Shown here piece by piece: positions 34,362 through 43,654 of a stretch of 64,000 nt of DNA (positions are counted from its first letter, which is position 1; each line of letters begins with the position of its first letter). The DNA is from SZAS-103 sp038316385. GTDB lineage: Bacteria; Pseudomonadota; Gammaproteobacteria; Xanthomonadales; Xanthomonadaceae. Under the pieces are notes generated by a model. The model was not told the DNA's origin and did no database searches. It saw only the letters and a program-made list of their open reading frames with translations. The position numbers were made by a program, and so were the translations under genes. The stretch covers positions 1 through 64,000 of the forward strand of contig JBBQAN010000005.1 of the NCBI GenBank assembly GCA_038316385.1, given 5' to 3'.

Positions 34362-34687
34362 ATAAATTCGAGCGCGAGCCACCGAAAAGAGATCAAAAAA
34401 TATCTTTGTATTAGTACGGAGCCGGATTTAGCTTCGCAGCATTCAATAGCCGGGACGAAAAATGGGATTTCCCGTAGCAATGACGAGTGTGATGGTTCTT
34501 GTTGCAACGCAGTCTTGCTACAACAAACTGCTGCCGCCCACATCAACTGATAGATGCCGAACTGCTCGACAAGAACGTTTCGTTGGCGAAAGCTGCCCGA
34601 GTCTCGTCGGCTTGATCCAGGACAAGTCACGCGGTCTGCGTGCGGACTATGCTGGATGGTGAACTCTCACCATTCAAAGAACCCGTC
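34362..34687. other. Intergenic region upstream of the nitric oxide reductase gene
   Basis: About 325 bases with no gene I can support; a 66-codon plus-strand frame (34462-34662) has no ribosome site. It holds an inverted repeat, TTGTTG (34499) and CAACAA (34521), 16 bases apart. I see no clear FNR/Dnr, NorR or NsrR site. It should hold the norB promoter. Confidence 0.45.
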
Positions 34688-37020
34688 ATGACGACCACGC
34701 CTGCCGTGCCACTCAGCAACGCCATCGCCAATCCGGCAGACGACGGCCCGCTATCGCCATGGTGGTTACGGACCATCGGTCTGGTGATGGTGATCGGGTT
34801 CGGCGTGTTGATCGCGATCACGGTGCTGGCTTACCGCAACGCGCCGCCGATTCCGGGCAAGATCGTCGATTCGCAAGGCACGACGTTGTTCACTGGCGAG
34901 GACATCGGCAATGGCCAGGCGGTGTTCCTGAAATACGGGTTGATGGACAACGGCAGCATCTGGGGACACGGCGCTTATCTGGGTCCGGATTTTTCCGCCG
35001 ATGTCCTGCATCGGATGGGCCAATCCGCTGCGACGGTGTTGGCGCCGCAGGAATTTGGCAAGCCGATCGCTGAACTCGACACGGCGCAGCGCGCGGGGTT
35101 GCAAGCCGCCGTTGCCGTCGTGTTGAAGACTAATCGCTACGATTCGGCGACCGACACCTTGACGCTGACCCCCGCAGAAACGGCCGCGTGGCAAGAGCAA
35201 CCTGCTTACTGGGCTGATTATTTCAAACACTCCGAGCGCAATGGCGGGCTCAAGCCGAACCTGATCACCGACGCGACCGAGTTGCACCAGTTCAGCGCAT
35301 TCGTCACATGGACGGCGTGGGCGTCGGTTGCCAATCGGCCGGGCGAGAATTTTTCCTACACCAACAACTTCCCGTTCGATCCGAGCGTCGGCAATGTCGC
35401 GATTCCCGGCGCGCTGCTGTGGAGTGCGTTGAGCCTGCTGGTGTTGCTGGCGGGTATTGCCGCCGTGTTGCTTGCGTTCGGCAAATTCGAATATCTGGGT
35501 TGGCTCAGCCACGGCCATACCATCCAATCGCGTATTCGTCCGGGCGGCGCTACTCCGGGACAGCGCGCGTTGGTCAAGTTTTTCGTGCTGGTCGCGCTGG
35601 TGTTTCTGTTCCAGACGCTGGTCGGCGGGGCAACGGCGCACTACCGCGCTGATCCAGGCAGTTTCTATGGCTTTCAGCTCGAGAACATTTTTCCGAGCAA
35701 TCTGATGCGCACCTGGCATCTGCAGAGCGCGATCATGTGGATCGCGACTTCTTACGTCGCTGCCGCGCTGTTCTTAGGGACGACGCTGCGCAATGACGAA
35801 CCACGCAGTCTGCCTATGTGGACGCATTTTTTGTTTGGCGCATTTGGCGCGGTGATCGGCGGCAGCCTGCTGGGCGAATGGGCCGGCATTTCGCAACTAC
35901 TGGGCGACTGGTGGTTCTGGCTCGGCAATCAGGGCTGGGAATATCTGGAACTGGGTCGTATCTGGCAATACCTGCTGGCAGTCGGACTGCTGGTGTGGTT
36001 CGGCGTGTTGTGGTGGGTGGCGCGGCCTTCCAAGGTCGACAACGTGGAAGCACGCCCGATCGTGCGAATGTTTTTCGTGGCCGCGCTGGCGATCCCGGTG
36101 TTTTACCTTCCCGCGTTGTTTTTCGGCGCCAAGACCAACTACACCGTCGTCGACACTTGGCGTTTCTGGATCATCCATTTGTGGGTCGAAGGCTTCTTCG
36201 AATTCTTCGCCACCACAGTGGTCGCACTCGCGCTGTATCAACTCGGCCTGACCCGTCGCAACACTGCGCTGCGGGTGATCTATCTGGATGCGATTCTGTA
36301 CTTTCTCGGTGGCTTGATCGGCACCGGCCATCATTGGTATTTCACCGGACAGACCGGCTTCAACATGTCGATGTCGGCACTGTTCTCGGTGCTGGAAGTG
36401 GTGCCGTTGACGCTGCTGACGCTGGATGCCTGGGACTTCGTGCGTACCACGCGCAGCGAGGGCGAGGCAGCCGACGGCAAAAACGCTGTCATCCCGCACA
36501 AATGGACGTTCTATTTTCTGATGGCGGTCGGCTTCTGGAATTTCTTTGGCGCGGGCATGTTCGGCTTCATGATCAACCTGCCGATCGTGAGCTACTACGA
36601 AGTCGGTACCCAGTTGACGCCCAATCACGGCCACGCCGCGATGATGGGTGTGTTCGGCATGCTGGCCATCGCATTGATGGTGTTCGTGCTGCCCAAACCG
36701 CAAGCGACAAAACCTGGACTGGCATCGAGAAGTACGTCAAGGTCTCTTTCTGGGGGACCAACATCGGACTGGCAATGATGGTTCTTTTCAGCCTGTTCCC
36801 GAGCGGCGTGCTGCAGGTGTGGGATGTCGTGCAGCACGGCTACTGGCACGCGCGCAGCATCGATTACATCTCGATGCCTCGCTCACACATGCTGGAGTGG
36901 ATGCGCATGCCTGGCGATCTGGTGTTCATCGTGTTCGGCGCGATTCCATTGGTGATTGCCACAATCAAGGGCTGGGTAGTAGTGCGGGCTACGCCGGTCG
37001 AGAGGGCAGTCACTGGCTAG
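34688..37020 (+). pseudogene. norB: Quinol-dependent nitric oxide reductase, frameshifted near its C-terminus
   Basis: Single-subunit qNOR: reduces nitric oxide to nitrous oxide with quinol electrons at the inner membrane. About 777 residues in all. The N-terminal part has 'VFLKYGLMDNGSIWGHGAYL' (cytochrome-c-like fold without haem c). About fourteen membrane segments carry 'RTWHLQSAIMWIATSY', 'HLWVEGFFEFFATTVVALAL', 'GLIGTGHHWYFTGQ' and 'TPNHGHAAMMGVFGMLAIAL', which supply the haem and FeB histidines. After 'MVFVLP' (36691-36697) the frame breaks; the expected 'QTASDKTWTGIEKYVKVSFW' and the last ~110 residues continue in the next frame to 37020. One base is missing, by mutation or by error. 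A read-through would restore a normal enzyme. Confidence 0.88.
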
Positions 37021-37114
37021 CATGGCGCTGCACGTCGAAGTGTCTGTGTGCGAACATCGATCTCCGTAGTGGGCCGAACCGCTCTGCTACCAGTTGCACA
37101 CTCAGGAGAACGCC

Positions 37115-37558
37115 ATGCACAAATCATTCGGCTGGTTGACGCTGTTTCTAGCAGCTGCGGGCTCTGCTTCCGCGCGCGATGCAGTCAGCGACCAGCGCGA
37201 GTTGCTCAAGGCCGATGCTGCGGTGTGCAGCGCGTTTGAGTCGGGCGATGCCAAGGCGCTTGGCGACATCCTGGATGCAACATTCACCTTGACCAGTTCG
37301 CGCGGCGAGGTGACGGATCGCGCACAAAACTTGGAAGAAGTGGCGAAGCGTGAACCTTATTACGACGTGTTCCGCAATCACGACCAGCGGGTGCGATTGT
37401 ATGGCGATGCGGCGATCATCACCGGCATCACCACGGTGAAAGGACGCTCTGAGGGCGACGCGTTTGCGGTCGATTTCCAGTTCACCGATACTTGGGTCCA
37501 CCGCGACGGCCACTGGATTCTGGCCGCAAGCCACGCGAGCAAGTTGGCAGATAAATAA
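37115..37558 (+). CDS. Exported DUF4440/SnoaL-like (NTF2-fold) protein
   Basis: 147 residues; CAGGAGAA precedes the ATG. Signal peptide MHKSFGWLTLFLAAAGSASA. The mature domain 'LLKADAAVCSAFESGDAKAL', 'TFTLTSSRGEVTDRAQNLEE', 'VRLYGDAAIITGITTVKG' and 'FTDTWVHRDGHWILAASHAS' is the NTF2-like cone of DUF4440. Such proteins bind small molecules or act as isomerases; no catalytic residue can be assigned. Confidence 0.88.
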   Translation: MHKSFGWLTLFLAAAGSASARDAVSDQRELLKADAAVCSAFESGDAKALGDILDATFTLTSSRGEVTDRAQNLEEVAKREPYYDVFRNHDQRVRLYGDAAIITGITTVKGRSEGDAFAVDFQFTDTWVHRDGHWILAASHASKLADK

Positions 37559-37619
37559 TCGCGGCATGCATTCATTTGATTGCGTTCGCTCTGATCGATC
37601 ATCATGAGGAAAACCCGCC

Positions 37620-38066
37620 ATGCCTACCGGAACTGTCCGTCTTCACCGCGTTCTGCGCACAAAACCCGAGCGCATTTACCGTGCATTCCTCGATGCGGAC
37701 GCAATGGCCAAGTGGCTTCCGCCGTACGGCTTCACCTGCAAGGTGCACCACATGGATGCGCAGGTAGGCGGCACGTTCAAGATGTCGTTCACGAATTTCA
37801 CCACCGCCAATGGGCACAGCTTCGGCGGCACATACCACGAGCTGGTGCCGAACGAGCGCATCCGCTATTCGGACACCTTCGATGACCCGAATATGGCGGG
37901 CGAAATGATGACGTCCGTATCGTTGAAACCGGTGATGTGCGGAACCGATGTGAGCATCGTGCAGGAAGAGATTCCGGAAATGATTCCGGTCGAGATGTGC
38001 TATCTAGGCTGGCAGGAATCGCTCGCGCAGCTGGCCAAGCTGGTCGAGCCAGAGATTCCGGATTGA
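37620..38066 (+). CDS. SRPBCC (AHSA1-like) domain protein
   Basis: 148 residues. 'RVLRTKPERIYRAFLDADAM', 'KWLPPYGFTCKVHHMDAQVG', 'GGTFKMSFTNFT', 'SFGGTYHELVPNERIRYSDT' and 'YLGWQESLAQLAKLVEPEIP' follow the START-like helix-grip fold of the AHSA1 group. It is soluble and cytosolic, with a hydrophobic cavity for an unknown ligand. GAGGAAA lies before the ATG. Confidence 0.92.
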   Translation: MPTGTVRLHRVLRTKPERIYRAFLDADAMAKWLPPYGFTCKVHHMDAQVGGTFKMSFTNFTTANGHSFGGTYHELVPNERIRYSDTFDDPNMAGEMMTSVSLKPVMCGTDVSIVQEEIPEMIPVEMCYLGWQESLAQLAKLVEPEIPD

Positions 38067-38102
38067 TGCGCTGATGCCATTTTTAGTGAAGCCAGGATTC
38101 GC

Positions 38103-38564
38103 ATGATCTCTGCAATCGCCCTCTCCGCATTGCTCGCGACCGCGCCGCCGCAAGCTACTGCGCGATCAAACAGCGCGTTCGACGTGACCTTGCCCGATGT
38201 TCAGACAGCGCCGGCACCGAACATCCACCTTGAACATTTTGAATACGCTTTTTCCGGCGATCCGCATGCCAACGCTGTTGATTACGACGAAATGATTCGG
38301 CTTGAAGTAGCGATCAAGAAAGCTGCCGCATCGACGCTCGCGCGCAGTGGATCGCAGTTCGGTATCAGGGCCAGTTATGCGCTCAGCACGGATCAGCCAG
38401 CGGCTTTCAGAATGCAGGTGGCCGGGGATGCGCAAGCGGAAACGTCGCATATCAAGGAGTTCTATGGCAAGGCCAGTGCGCTCAAGGCATTCCATTGCAA
38501 AAGCGGGAATGTAGTCGTCACCTTCGACTACCGCATCTCACCTGTGATAGCCGGTCATCACTGA
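38103..38564 (+). CDS. Exported protein of unknown function
   Basis: 153 residues. A short signal-like N-terminus (MISAIALSALLATAPPQATA) precedes a region with no motif I recognise: 'NIHLEHFEYAFSGDPHANAV', 'SGSQFGIRASYALSTDQPAA' and 'FHCKSGNVVVTFDYRISPVI'. It has one cysteine. Coding seems real from codon pattern and lack of overlap, but the family is unknown. Confidence 0.6.
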   Translation: MISAIALSALLATAPPQATARSNSAFDVTLPDVQTAPAPNIHLEHFEYAFSGDPHANAVDYDEMIRLEVAIKKAAASTLARSGSQFGIRASYALSTDQPAAFRMQVAGDAQAETSHIKEFYGKASALKAFHCKSGNVVVTFDYRISPVIAGHH

Positions 38565-38651
38565 CGCCTGCACTGTCCTTGCGTGGAAGGGGATGAAGCG
38601 ATTCGCACCGTACCGTGATCCTGTTTCGACAAGCCTGCTACTCTTTCCGCC

Positions 38652-39362
38652 ATGAAAAATATTACGTTTCTGATGGGGCTGGCCGGGCTGTTGGCGTGTT
38701 GCGTCTGCAACGCGCAGGCGCAGGATCCAGCCAGCCCGAAGACGGGAAACGCGCAGCGAGGCCGCGTGCTGCTGTCGATCCTCGGCCCGAAACCGCACGA
38801 TGCCGCAGGCATTTCGCCGTTGCAGCAGCAGGAACTCAATCGCCGGATCCGCTGCGCAGCGATGCGCCAGGAAATCCAGGATCAGCTCGATTTCGAAGCT
38901 GCCGGATCGAGCGGATTTTATGTGCTGTCGCAGTTGCGCGCGACCGAACAGGAAATCTGCTTGCCGCCCCCGCAAATCAATGTACCGCTCGTGTCGCAGC
39001 CCCCACCACCGTCGAGGCCAGCGTCGCATCCGACATTCTCGAAGGTATCTCCCCCGTCGTTGCCACCGCAGCCTGTGCAGGCCACAGTGTCGCCCGCGCC
39101 AGTTGTGCGGGCCGCACCCGATGCGCCGAGCTACACGCCGGCACCGGATTATCCGAAGACCGAGATGGAAGCCGGCCACGAAGGCAGTGTGATGGTACAA
39201 CTCGTGATGAACGCCGATGGGTCGGTCAAGGCAGCGACCGTTGCGCAGTCATGCAACTATCCCGTGCTGGATGCTGCCGCGCTCGCGGCGGCAAGAACGT
39301 GGCGCATTCCCGCAGCTGCGGGACGCACAATCAAGATTCCACTGAGGTTTTCGGCACACTGA
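38652..39362 (+). CDS. Exported TonB C-terminal-domain protein
   Basis: 236 residues. Signal peptide MKNITFLMGLAGLLACCVCN, cut near AQA; two cysteines in the signal (LLACC) make a lipoprotein possible. A Pro-rich linker (residues 110-160) precedes a TonB C-terminal domain: 'PDYPKTEMEAGHEGSVMVQL', 'MNADGSVKAATVAQSCNYPV' and 'LDAAALAAARTWRIPAAAGR'. It lacks the N-terminal membrane anchor and ExbB/D-interacting histidine of true TonB, so it may be a periplasmic accessory protein. Confidence 0.85.
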   Translation: MKNITFLMGLAGLLACCVCNAQAQDPASPKTGNAQRGRVLLSILGPKPHDAAGISPLQQQELNRRIRCAAMRQEIQDQLDFEAAGSSGFYVLSQLRATEQEICLPPPQINVPLVSQPPPPSRPASHPTFSKVSPPSLPPQPVQATVSPAPVVRAAPDAPSYTPAPDYPKTEMEAGHEGSVMVQLVMNADGSVKAATVAQSCNYPVLDAAALAAARTWRIPAAAGRTIKIPLRFSAH

Positions 39363-39513
39363 AACGCGGGATAGTTTGATGGTTGCTGCCTCGCTCCCCC
39401 TCGTTATCGTGCGTTCCGCAACGGCATGCGACGATTGCTTCGCAACATACCAACCGCGCAGGATCGCGCCGTCGTCGATTCATCCGCAGTCGATTCATCC
39501 AAGGAGCAGGATC

Positions 39514-39699
39514 ATGAGCCAGCAGCCGACCAAAACCATCAATCCGCAGCAGCCGCGCGGAGCATCGCGCGACATCGGCGAAGCCGAGAAAAACGATTTC
39601 GAGCGCGCGCAGGAAGAAATGCCGATCAGCGATCCGGGCGATGCGCAGCGTTCTTCAAAAACCGAACCCGACGGGGATGGCGAAGAAGAGATGAGGTAA
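39514..39699 (+). CDS. Small acidic hydrophilic protein
   Basis: 61 residues; AAGGAGCAGG precedes the ATG, a strong site. The sequence is charged and probably disordered: 'PQQPRGASRDIGEAEKNDFE' and 'MPISDPGDAQRSSKTEPDGD', ending GEEEMR. No family recognised; a stress or general DNA/protein-binding role is only a guess. A longer upstream frame is not supported. Confidence 0.65.
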   Translation: MSQQPTKTINPQQPRGASRDIGEAEKNDFERAQEEMPISDPGDAQRSSKTEPDGDGEEEMR

Positions 39700-39759
39700 G
39701 CGATTGTCGTGCTGTGCGGCGTGCGATCCATTCCAGGATCGCAAGGCGATCCGATCGCT

Positions 39760-40119
39760 TCAGGCATCGATCATCATCTTGAAGCCGCCCATGAACATCC
39801 GCTTGCCGTCAAACGGCAGTTTCTTGGGATCCATCATGTCGGCAAGGCGCGGATCTTTCATGCACATGGCGTTGATCTTGTTGCGCCGGGCGCGCGATGT
39901 GTAGACGATCCACGAGAACACCACGACTTCCCCGGCCTTGAGCTTCACTGCTTGCGGAAACGAGGTGAGCTTGCCCGACTTCACGTCGTCGGCGACGCAT
40001 TCGCGGAATTCCAGCGCGCCGTGTTCGCGCCAGACTTTCGCCATCTTCCGGGACATGCGCTTGTAGGTCGCCAAGTTCGCTTTCGGCACCGCAACGACAA
40101 AACCATCGACATAGTTCAT
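39760..40119 (-). CDS. DUF1428 family protein
   Basis: 119 residues. 'MNYVDGFVVAVPKANLATYK', 'AKVWREHGALEFRECVADDV', 'EVVVFSWIVYTSRARRNKIN' and 'FDGKRMFMGGFKMMIDA' match the DUF1428/YbaA dimeric ferredoxin-like family, whose function is unknown. GGGAGGA precedes the ATG. It is divergent from the SDR gene with 169 bases between starts. Confidence 0.93.
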   Translation of the reverse strand: MNYVDGFVVAVPKANLATYKRMSRKMAKVWREHGALEFRECVADDVKSGKLTSFPQAVKLKAGEVVVFSWIVYTSRARRNKINAMCMKDPRLADMMDPKKLPFDGKRMFMGGFKMMIDA

Positions 40120-40288
40120 AGCATCCTCCCAACAAATGGATTGGTTTCACGATTCCGTTGTGAGGATAGCTCCGTTTCATCCAAATTGTATGGCGCTGCG
40201 GCTCGTTTTGTTCGGAACGTCGCCATCGCCGTTACACTGCGCATCCTGCAAGGCGGAACCGCCGCAGCTACGAAAGTCCGGAATTGCA

Positions 40289-41848
40289 ATGCCTGCCACT
40301 CCAAAACCCTCCGGCGATTTTGAAGCCGCCGATGTCCTTTCAACAATCCGGTTGCTCGAAGCTTTCGCTTCTGACCGATCCTTGTTTGAGAGCCTGTCAG
40401 CCGAAGAGCGCCAGCGCCTGCACGATGCAGTCGGTAAGTTCTATCACCCCGATCCGGTGCTGCGCCGGCGCAAGCGCAAGCAGGCGTTGCGCGAGCGCAA
40501 TGCCGCGCAGGTTGCGAGCGAGGAGGCATTGCTGCATACCACGGGCATCCGTGAGTTGCGGCGGCGACCGGTGTTCACAACGCCGAACATCTTCGCGCCG
40601 GGAGATTTCGTGCAGGATGATTCGGAAGAGAACGAGCCGGAAATCCGCGAAGCGATCGAGCCGCAACATTGTTATGTGTGCAAGCAGAAGTACGTACGCA
40701 TCCATCATTTCTACGATCAATTGTGCCCAACCTGCGCGGACTTCAATTTTTCCAAGCGCACCGAAACGACGGACTTGCGAGGACGTGTCGCGCTGCTGAC
40801 CGGTGGTCGCGTCAAGATTGGTTATCAGGCTGGTTTGAAGTTGTTGCGCGCGGGAGCGAGCCTGATCGTGACGACGCGCTTCCCGCGTGATTCGGCGGCG
40901 CGCTATGCGGAAGAGCCTGACTTCGGCGAGTGGGCTGATCGACTGGAGATCTTTGGCCTCGACCTGAGGCACACGCCCAGTGTCGAAGCGTTCTGCCACG
41001 AGCTCGTAGCCACGCGCGAGCGCCTGGATTTCATCATCAACAACGCCTGCCAGACGGTGCGTCGTCCGCCGGAGTTCTACGCGCACATGATGGAAGGTGA
41101 GACGGCGGCCGCGCACGACGTGCCCGAGCACCAGCGCAAGTTGCTGGGTAGTTACGAAGGATTGCGTCGCTATGCGATGTTGCCCGAAGCAGGGGATGCG
41201 TCGCTGGCGACAACTGGGCGAACAGCCGACGACATCGCCGGGATCGCACGCGCCGCTGAAATGTCGCAGGTGCCGTTGCTCGCCGAGGAATTCGAAACAC
41301 GGCAACACCTGTTTCCACAGGGGCGCCTCGACCAGGATTTGCAACAGGTCGATCTGCGCGAGCGCAATTCATGGCGTCTGCTGATGGCCGAAGTGCCGTC
41401 GGTGGAATTGCTCGAAGTGCAACTCGTGAATGCGATCGCGCCCTTCATCATCAATGCACGACTGAAAACTTTGATGCTGCGCACTACTGATCGCGACAAG
41501 CACATCGTGAATGTGTCGGCAGTCGAGGGCCAGTTCTACCGCAAGTTCAAGACCACGCGGCATCCGCACACGAACATGGCGAAGGCGGCGCTGAACATGA
41601 TGACGCGCACTTCGGCGACCGATTATTTCGGCGATGGCATCCACATGAATGCGGTCGATACCGGCTGGGTCACCGATGAGGATCCCGCCGCGCTCGCCGC
41701 GCGCAAGGTTCTTGAAGAGCGCTTCCATCCGCCACTCGACATCATCGACGGCGCCGCGCGCATCGTCGATCCGATCATCGCAGGCATCAATACCGGCGAA
41801 CATGTATGGGGGAAGTTCCTCAAGGATTACAAGCCGACCGACTGGTAG
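40289..41848 (+). CDS. Large short-chain dehydrogenase/reductase with an internal zinc-ribbon
   Basis: 519 residues, about twice a normal SDR. Residues 1-115 are helical and basic. A zinc-ribbon-like block follows: 'HCYVCKQKYVRIHHFYDQLC' then PTCADF (CxxC...CxxC near 131-152). The Rossmann domain starts 'LRGRVALLTGGRVKIGYQAG' (TGGRxxIG cofactor motif). 'LDFIINNACQTVRRP' is the NNA motif, 'HIVNVSAVEGQFYRKFKTTR' holds the catalytic Ser, and 'HTNMAKAALNMMTRTSATDY' holds the Lys; the usual Tyr of YxxxK is replaced by His/Asn (HTNMAK). An insertion of ~100 residues sits between NNA and the Ser. Substrate unknown. Confidence 0.8.
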   Translation: MPATPKPSGDFEAADVLSTIRLLEAFASDRSLFESLSAEERQRLHDAVGKFYHPDPVLRRRKRKQALRERNAAQVASEEALLHTTGIRELRRRPVFTTPNIFAPGDFVQDDSEENEPEIREAIEPQHCYVCKQKYVRIHHFYDQLCPTCADFNFSKRTETTDLRGRVALLTGGRVKIGYQAGLKLLRAGASLIVTTRFPRDSAARYAEEPDFGEWADRLEIFGLDLRHTPSVEAFCHELVATRERLDFIINNACQTVRRPPEFYAHMMEGETAAAHDVPEHQRKLLGSYEGLRRYAMLPEAGDASLATTGRTADDIAGIARAAEMSQVPLLAEEFETRQHLFPQGRLDQDLQQVDLRERNSWRLLMAEVPSVELLEVQLVNAIAPFIINARLKTLMLRTTDRDKHIVNVSAVEGQFYRKFKTTRHPHTNMAKAALNMMTRTSATDYFGDGIHMNAVDTGWVTDEDPAALAARKVLEERFHPPLDIIDGAARIVDPIIAGINTGEHVWGKFLKDYKPTDW

Positions 41849-41857
41849 CGATTGTTG

Positions 41858-42070
41858 CTAAGCGACACGAATGTCGACGTCTTCGATACGGACGAGCTGT
41901 CCAGCGCGGATCTTGCAGGTCTTGCGTAGTTCGACAACGCCATCGACCGTCACCGCGCCGCTCGCGACGATCGCCTTGCCCATGACGCCGCTGTCGCACA
42001 GGCCAACAAGCTTGAGCAGTTGATTGAGTTCGACGTGGTCGTGGACGAGTTGAAACGCTATGGTCGGCAT
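41858..42070 (-). CDS. S4-domain RNA-binding protein, YbcJ-like
   Basis: 70 residues. 'IAFQLVHDHVELNQLLKLVG', 'LCDSGVMGKAIVASGAVTVD' and 'GVVELRKTCKIRAGQLVRIE' match the YbcJ/YaaA S4-like fold that binds structured RNA. An in-frame extension upstream is not family-like, so the ATG at MPTIAF was chosen. Only nine bases separate its stop from the convergent SDR stop. Confidence 0.9.
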   Translation of the reverse strand: MPTIAFQLVHDHVELNQLLKLVGLCDSGVMGKAIVASGAVTVDGVVELRKTCKIRAGQLVRIEDVDIRVA

Positions 42071-42192
42071 GCCATTAGCATCCAATGAGTTTTCTTGCGG
42101 CGAAACGAAGGCCATCCATGAGCATGGAACATCAATAAATTGCCCGGATGCAAAATAGCGGCATCCGGGCAATATCAGTCGCTCAATCAAGC

Positions 42193-42975
42193 TTATTTCT
42201 GATCGTTGATGTCGCTGCCGTTTTTCTGCTTTCGCCGTTCGGCTTGCTTGTCTTGACGGTCTTGACGGTTGTTCTGAGCTGGGCTCGCAGTTTGTGCACG
42301 CGGACGATTGTTCGGCTGCTGCTGCCGATTCACGCGATTACCGTCCTGATTGGAGGGATTCGCTCGCGCTTGGCGTTCGTTGCGTTGCGGGGATTGATCA
42401 GGAACAGGATGCGGCAAGGGATACAAGCGGCCATGGTTACGGTCGTTGCGTTGATCGCGGCGATCCCAGCCACGATCGTTGTCGTGATGATCCCAGCGGC
42501 CATGATCCCAACGTCCATTGCGACCGAATCTCAGATCCCAACCAATGATCGCCACTGGCGGCGCGCGCCGCACGTGGGGTCGGTTGTACCAGCGCGCGTG
42601 ATCGGCATAGAAAGGCCGGTTGCGGTAATAGCTGTCCCAATAATTGCCAACCGAGAAGCTCACGATCGGGATGCCGATGCGCTGGCCGTACGAAGACAGC
42701 AGCACGGGCCGATCCTGATAGTCGTACGCGATGAAGTTGCCTGGCACCCAGCCACGATCGTCTCCAACTGCGACATCGCACCATTCCCATCGATCTACGC
42801 ATCCAAAGATGGCAAGTGGGGTGCCTTCACGGAGCGACGATATGCCGGGATAGTCGATGTCGGGGCCGGCGCGCAGATTGACATTGCTGGTGACGTATCC
42901 ACTTTGTGCTGCACTTGCGACGACAGGAGCTGCAAAAGCCAGTGCTGCAGCGGTAATCATGAATAATCGTTTCAT
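42193..42975 (-). CDS. Exported bacterial SH3-domain protein with a basic, Gln/Asn/Arg-rich tail
   Basis: 260 residues; GGAGA precedes the ATG. Signal peptide KRLFMITAAALAFAAPVVAS. The SH3_3 domain spans about residues 25-85: 'GYVTSNVNLRAGPDIDYPGI', 'LREGTPLAIFGCVDRWEWCD', 'DRGWVPGNFIAYDYQ'. A middle Tyr/Trp-rich section is followed by a low-complexity tail (HDNDRGWDRRDQRNDRNHGR and Gln/Asn/Arg repeats). SH3_3 proteins usually bind the cell wall. The tail could bind nucleic acid or be disordered. Confidence 0.88.
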   Translation of the reverse strand: MKRLFMITAAALAFAAPVVASAAQSGYVTSNVNLRAGPDIDYPGISSLREGTPLAIFGCVDRWEWCDVAVGDDRGWVPGNFIAYDYQDRPVLLSSYGQRIGIPIVSFSVGNYWDSYYRNRPFYADHARWYNRPHVRRAPPVAIIGWDLRFGRNGRWDHGRWDHHDNDRGWDRRDQRNDRNHGRLYPLPHPVPDQSPQRNERQARANPSNQDGNRVNRQQQPNNRPRAQTASPAQNNRQDRQDKQAERRKQKNGSDINDQK

Positions 42976-43326
42976 GTGTTCGGTCTCCAAGGACGAAGCG
43001 GCGGTGGCCATCCTGTGCGCATGCTGGTACAAGGCGGTCCGTGCTCAGAATGTCGCAGTCAAATCAGTGTTGCAAGAGAGAATGACAACGCGTTCATGGT
43101 GCAGAGTGCTTGAACAGGGTTTTGTATATACGGGGCTCATGAAGCTAACTTCCGACTGAACAATTGCGAAGATTGTCAAAGTATGGTGCAGCGTACTGTC
43201 GCTTGGACCCGCCCTCAAAATAAACCTGGCTTCGAGACTTGCATTCATGCTGCGAACAGAGACTCTAACAGCCACTTTTTAGCTATCGAAAATATCCGAC
43301 TCGCAGGAAAAGAATGCAAGAAGACT
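42976..43326. other. Intergenic region between the SH3 protein and the DUF gene
   Basis: About 350 bases, less GC-rich than the surroundings around 43030-43320. Frames on both strands are short and lack ribosome sites. It must hold the SH3-protein promoter. No repeat, RNA or terminator recognised. Confidence 0.45.
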
Positions 43327-43623
43327 TCAGATGTTGAGGGCGATCAGACGGACAACGTCATCCACGAAGTCGTCCGGATAACCCGCTTCCCTGAGTCCCC
43401 AACGCAGCGTGTTCAACAATGTCGCCTTCTTGTAAATATTGAGCCTGTTGTTCGCGCCAAAGACTTTCGTGTTGGCGACCACGCGTTCCAGCCTCTCCGG
43501 GCGCTTGATCGCCTGCCTGCGGCTGCTGGGGTGTTCCCCTTGTGGCATGAGCTTCCTGATATCGGCGATGGTCGCGTTGACAAATTCGACGACTGCGCGC
43601 GTATCGAACCAGCGGAGTACCAT
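43327..43623 (-). CDS. Conserved hypothetical small protein
   Basis: 98 residues. 'MVLRWFDTRAVVEFVNATIA', 'DIRKLMPQGEHPSSRRQAIK', 'RPERLERVVANTKVFGANNR', 'LNIYKKATLLNTLRWGLREA' and 'GYPDDFVDDVVRLIALNI' read as a compact helical, basic protein with good codon pattern. CCAGGGA precedes the ATG; an ATG 39 bases further out (43662) is possible but would overlap the divergent TPR gene start. Family not recognised. It is divergent from the OGT-like gene with 31 bases between starts. Confidence 0.7.
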   Translation of the reverse strand: MVLRWFDTRAVVEFVNATIADIRKLMPQGEHPSSRRQAIKRPERLERVVANTKVFGANNRLNIYKKATLLNTLRWGLREAGYPDDFVDDVVRLIALNI

Positions 43624-43654
43624 GCCTGCGTCCCTGGAAGCCAAGAGGTCATGG

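Noticed and set aside
34462..34662. Small plus-strand frame upstream of norB
   Set aside because: No ribosome site, several rare features and no conservation that I can see; treated as intergenic.
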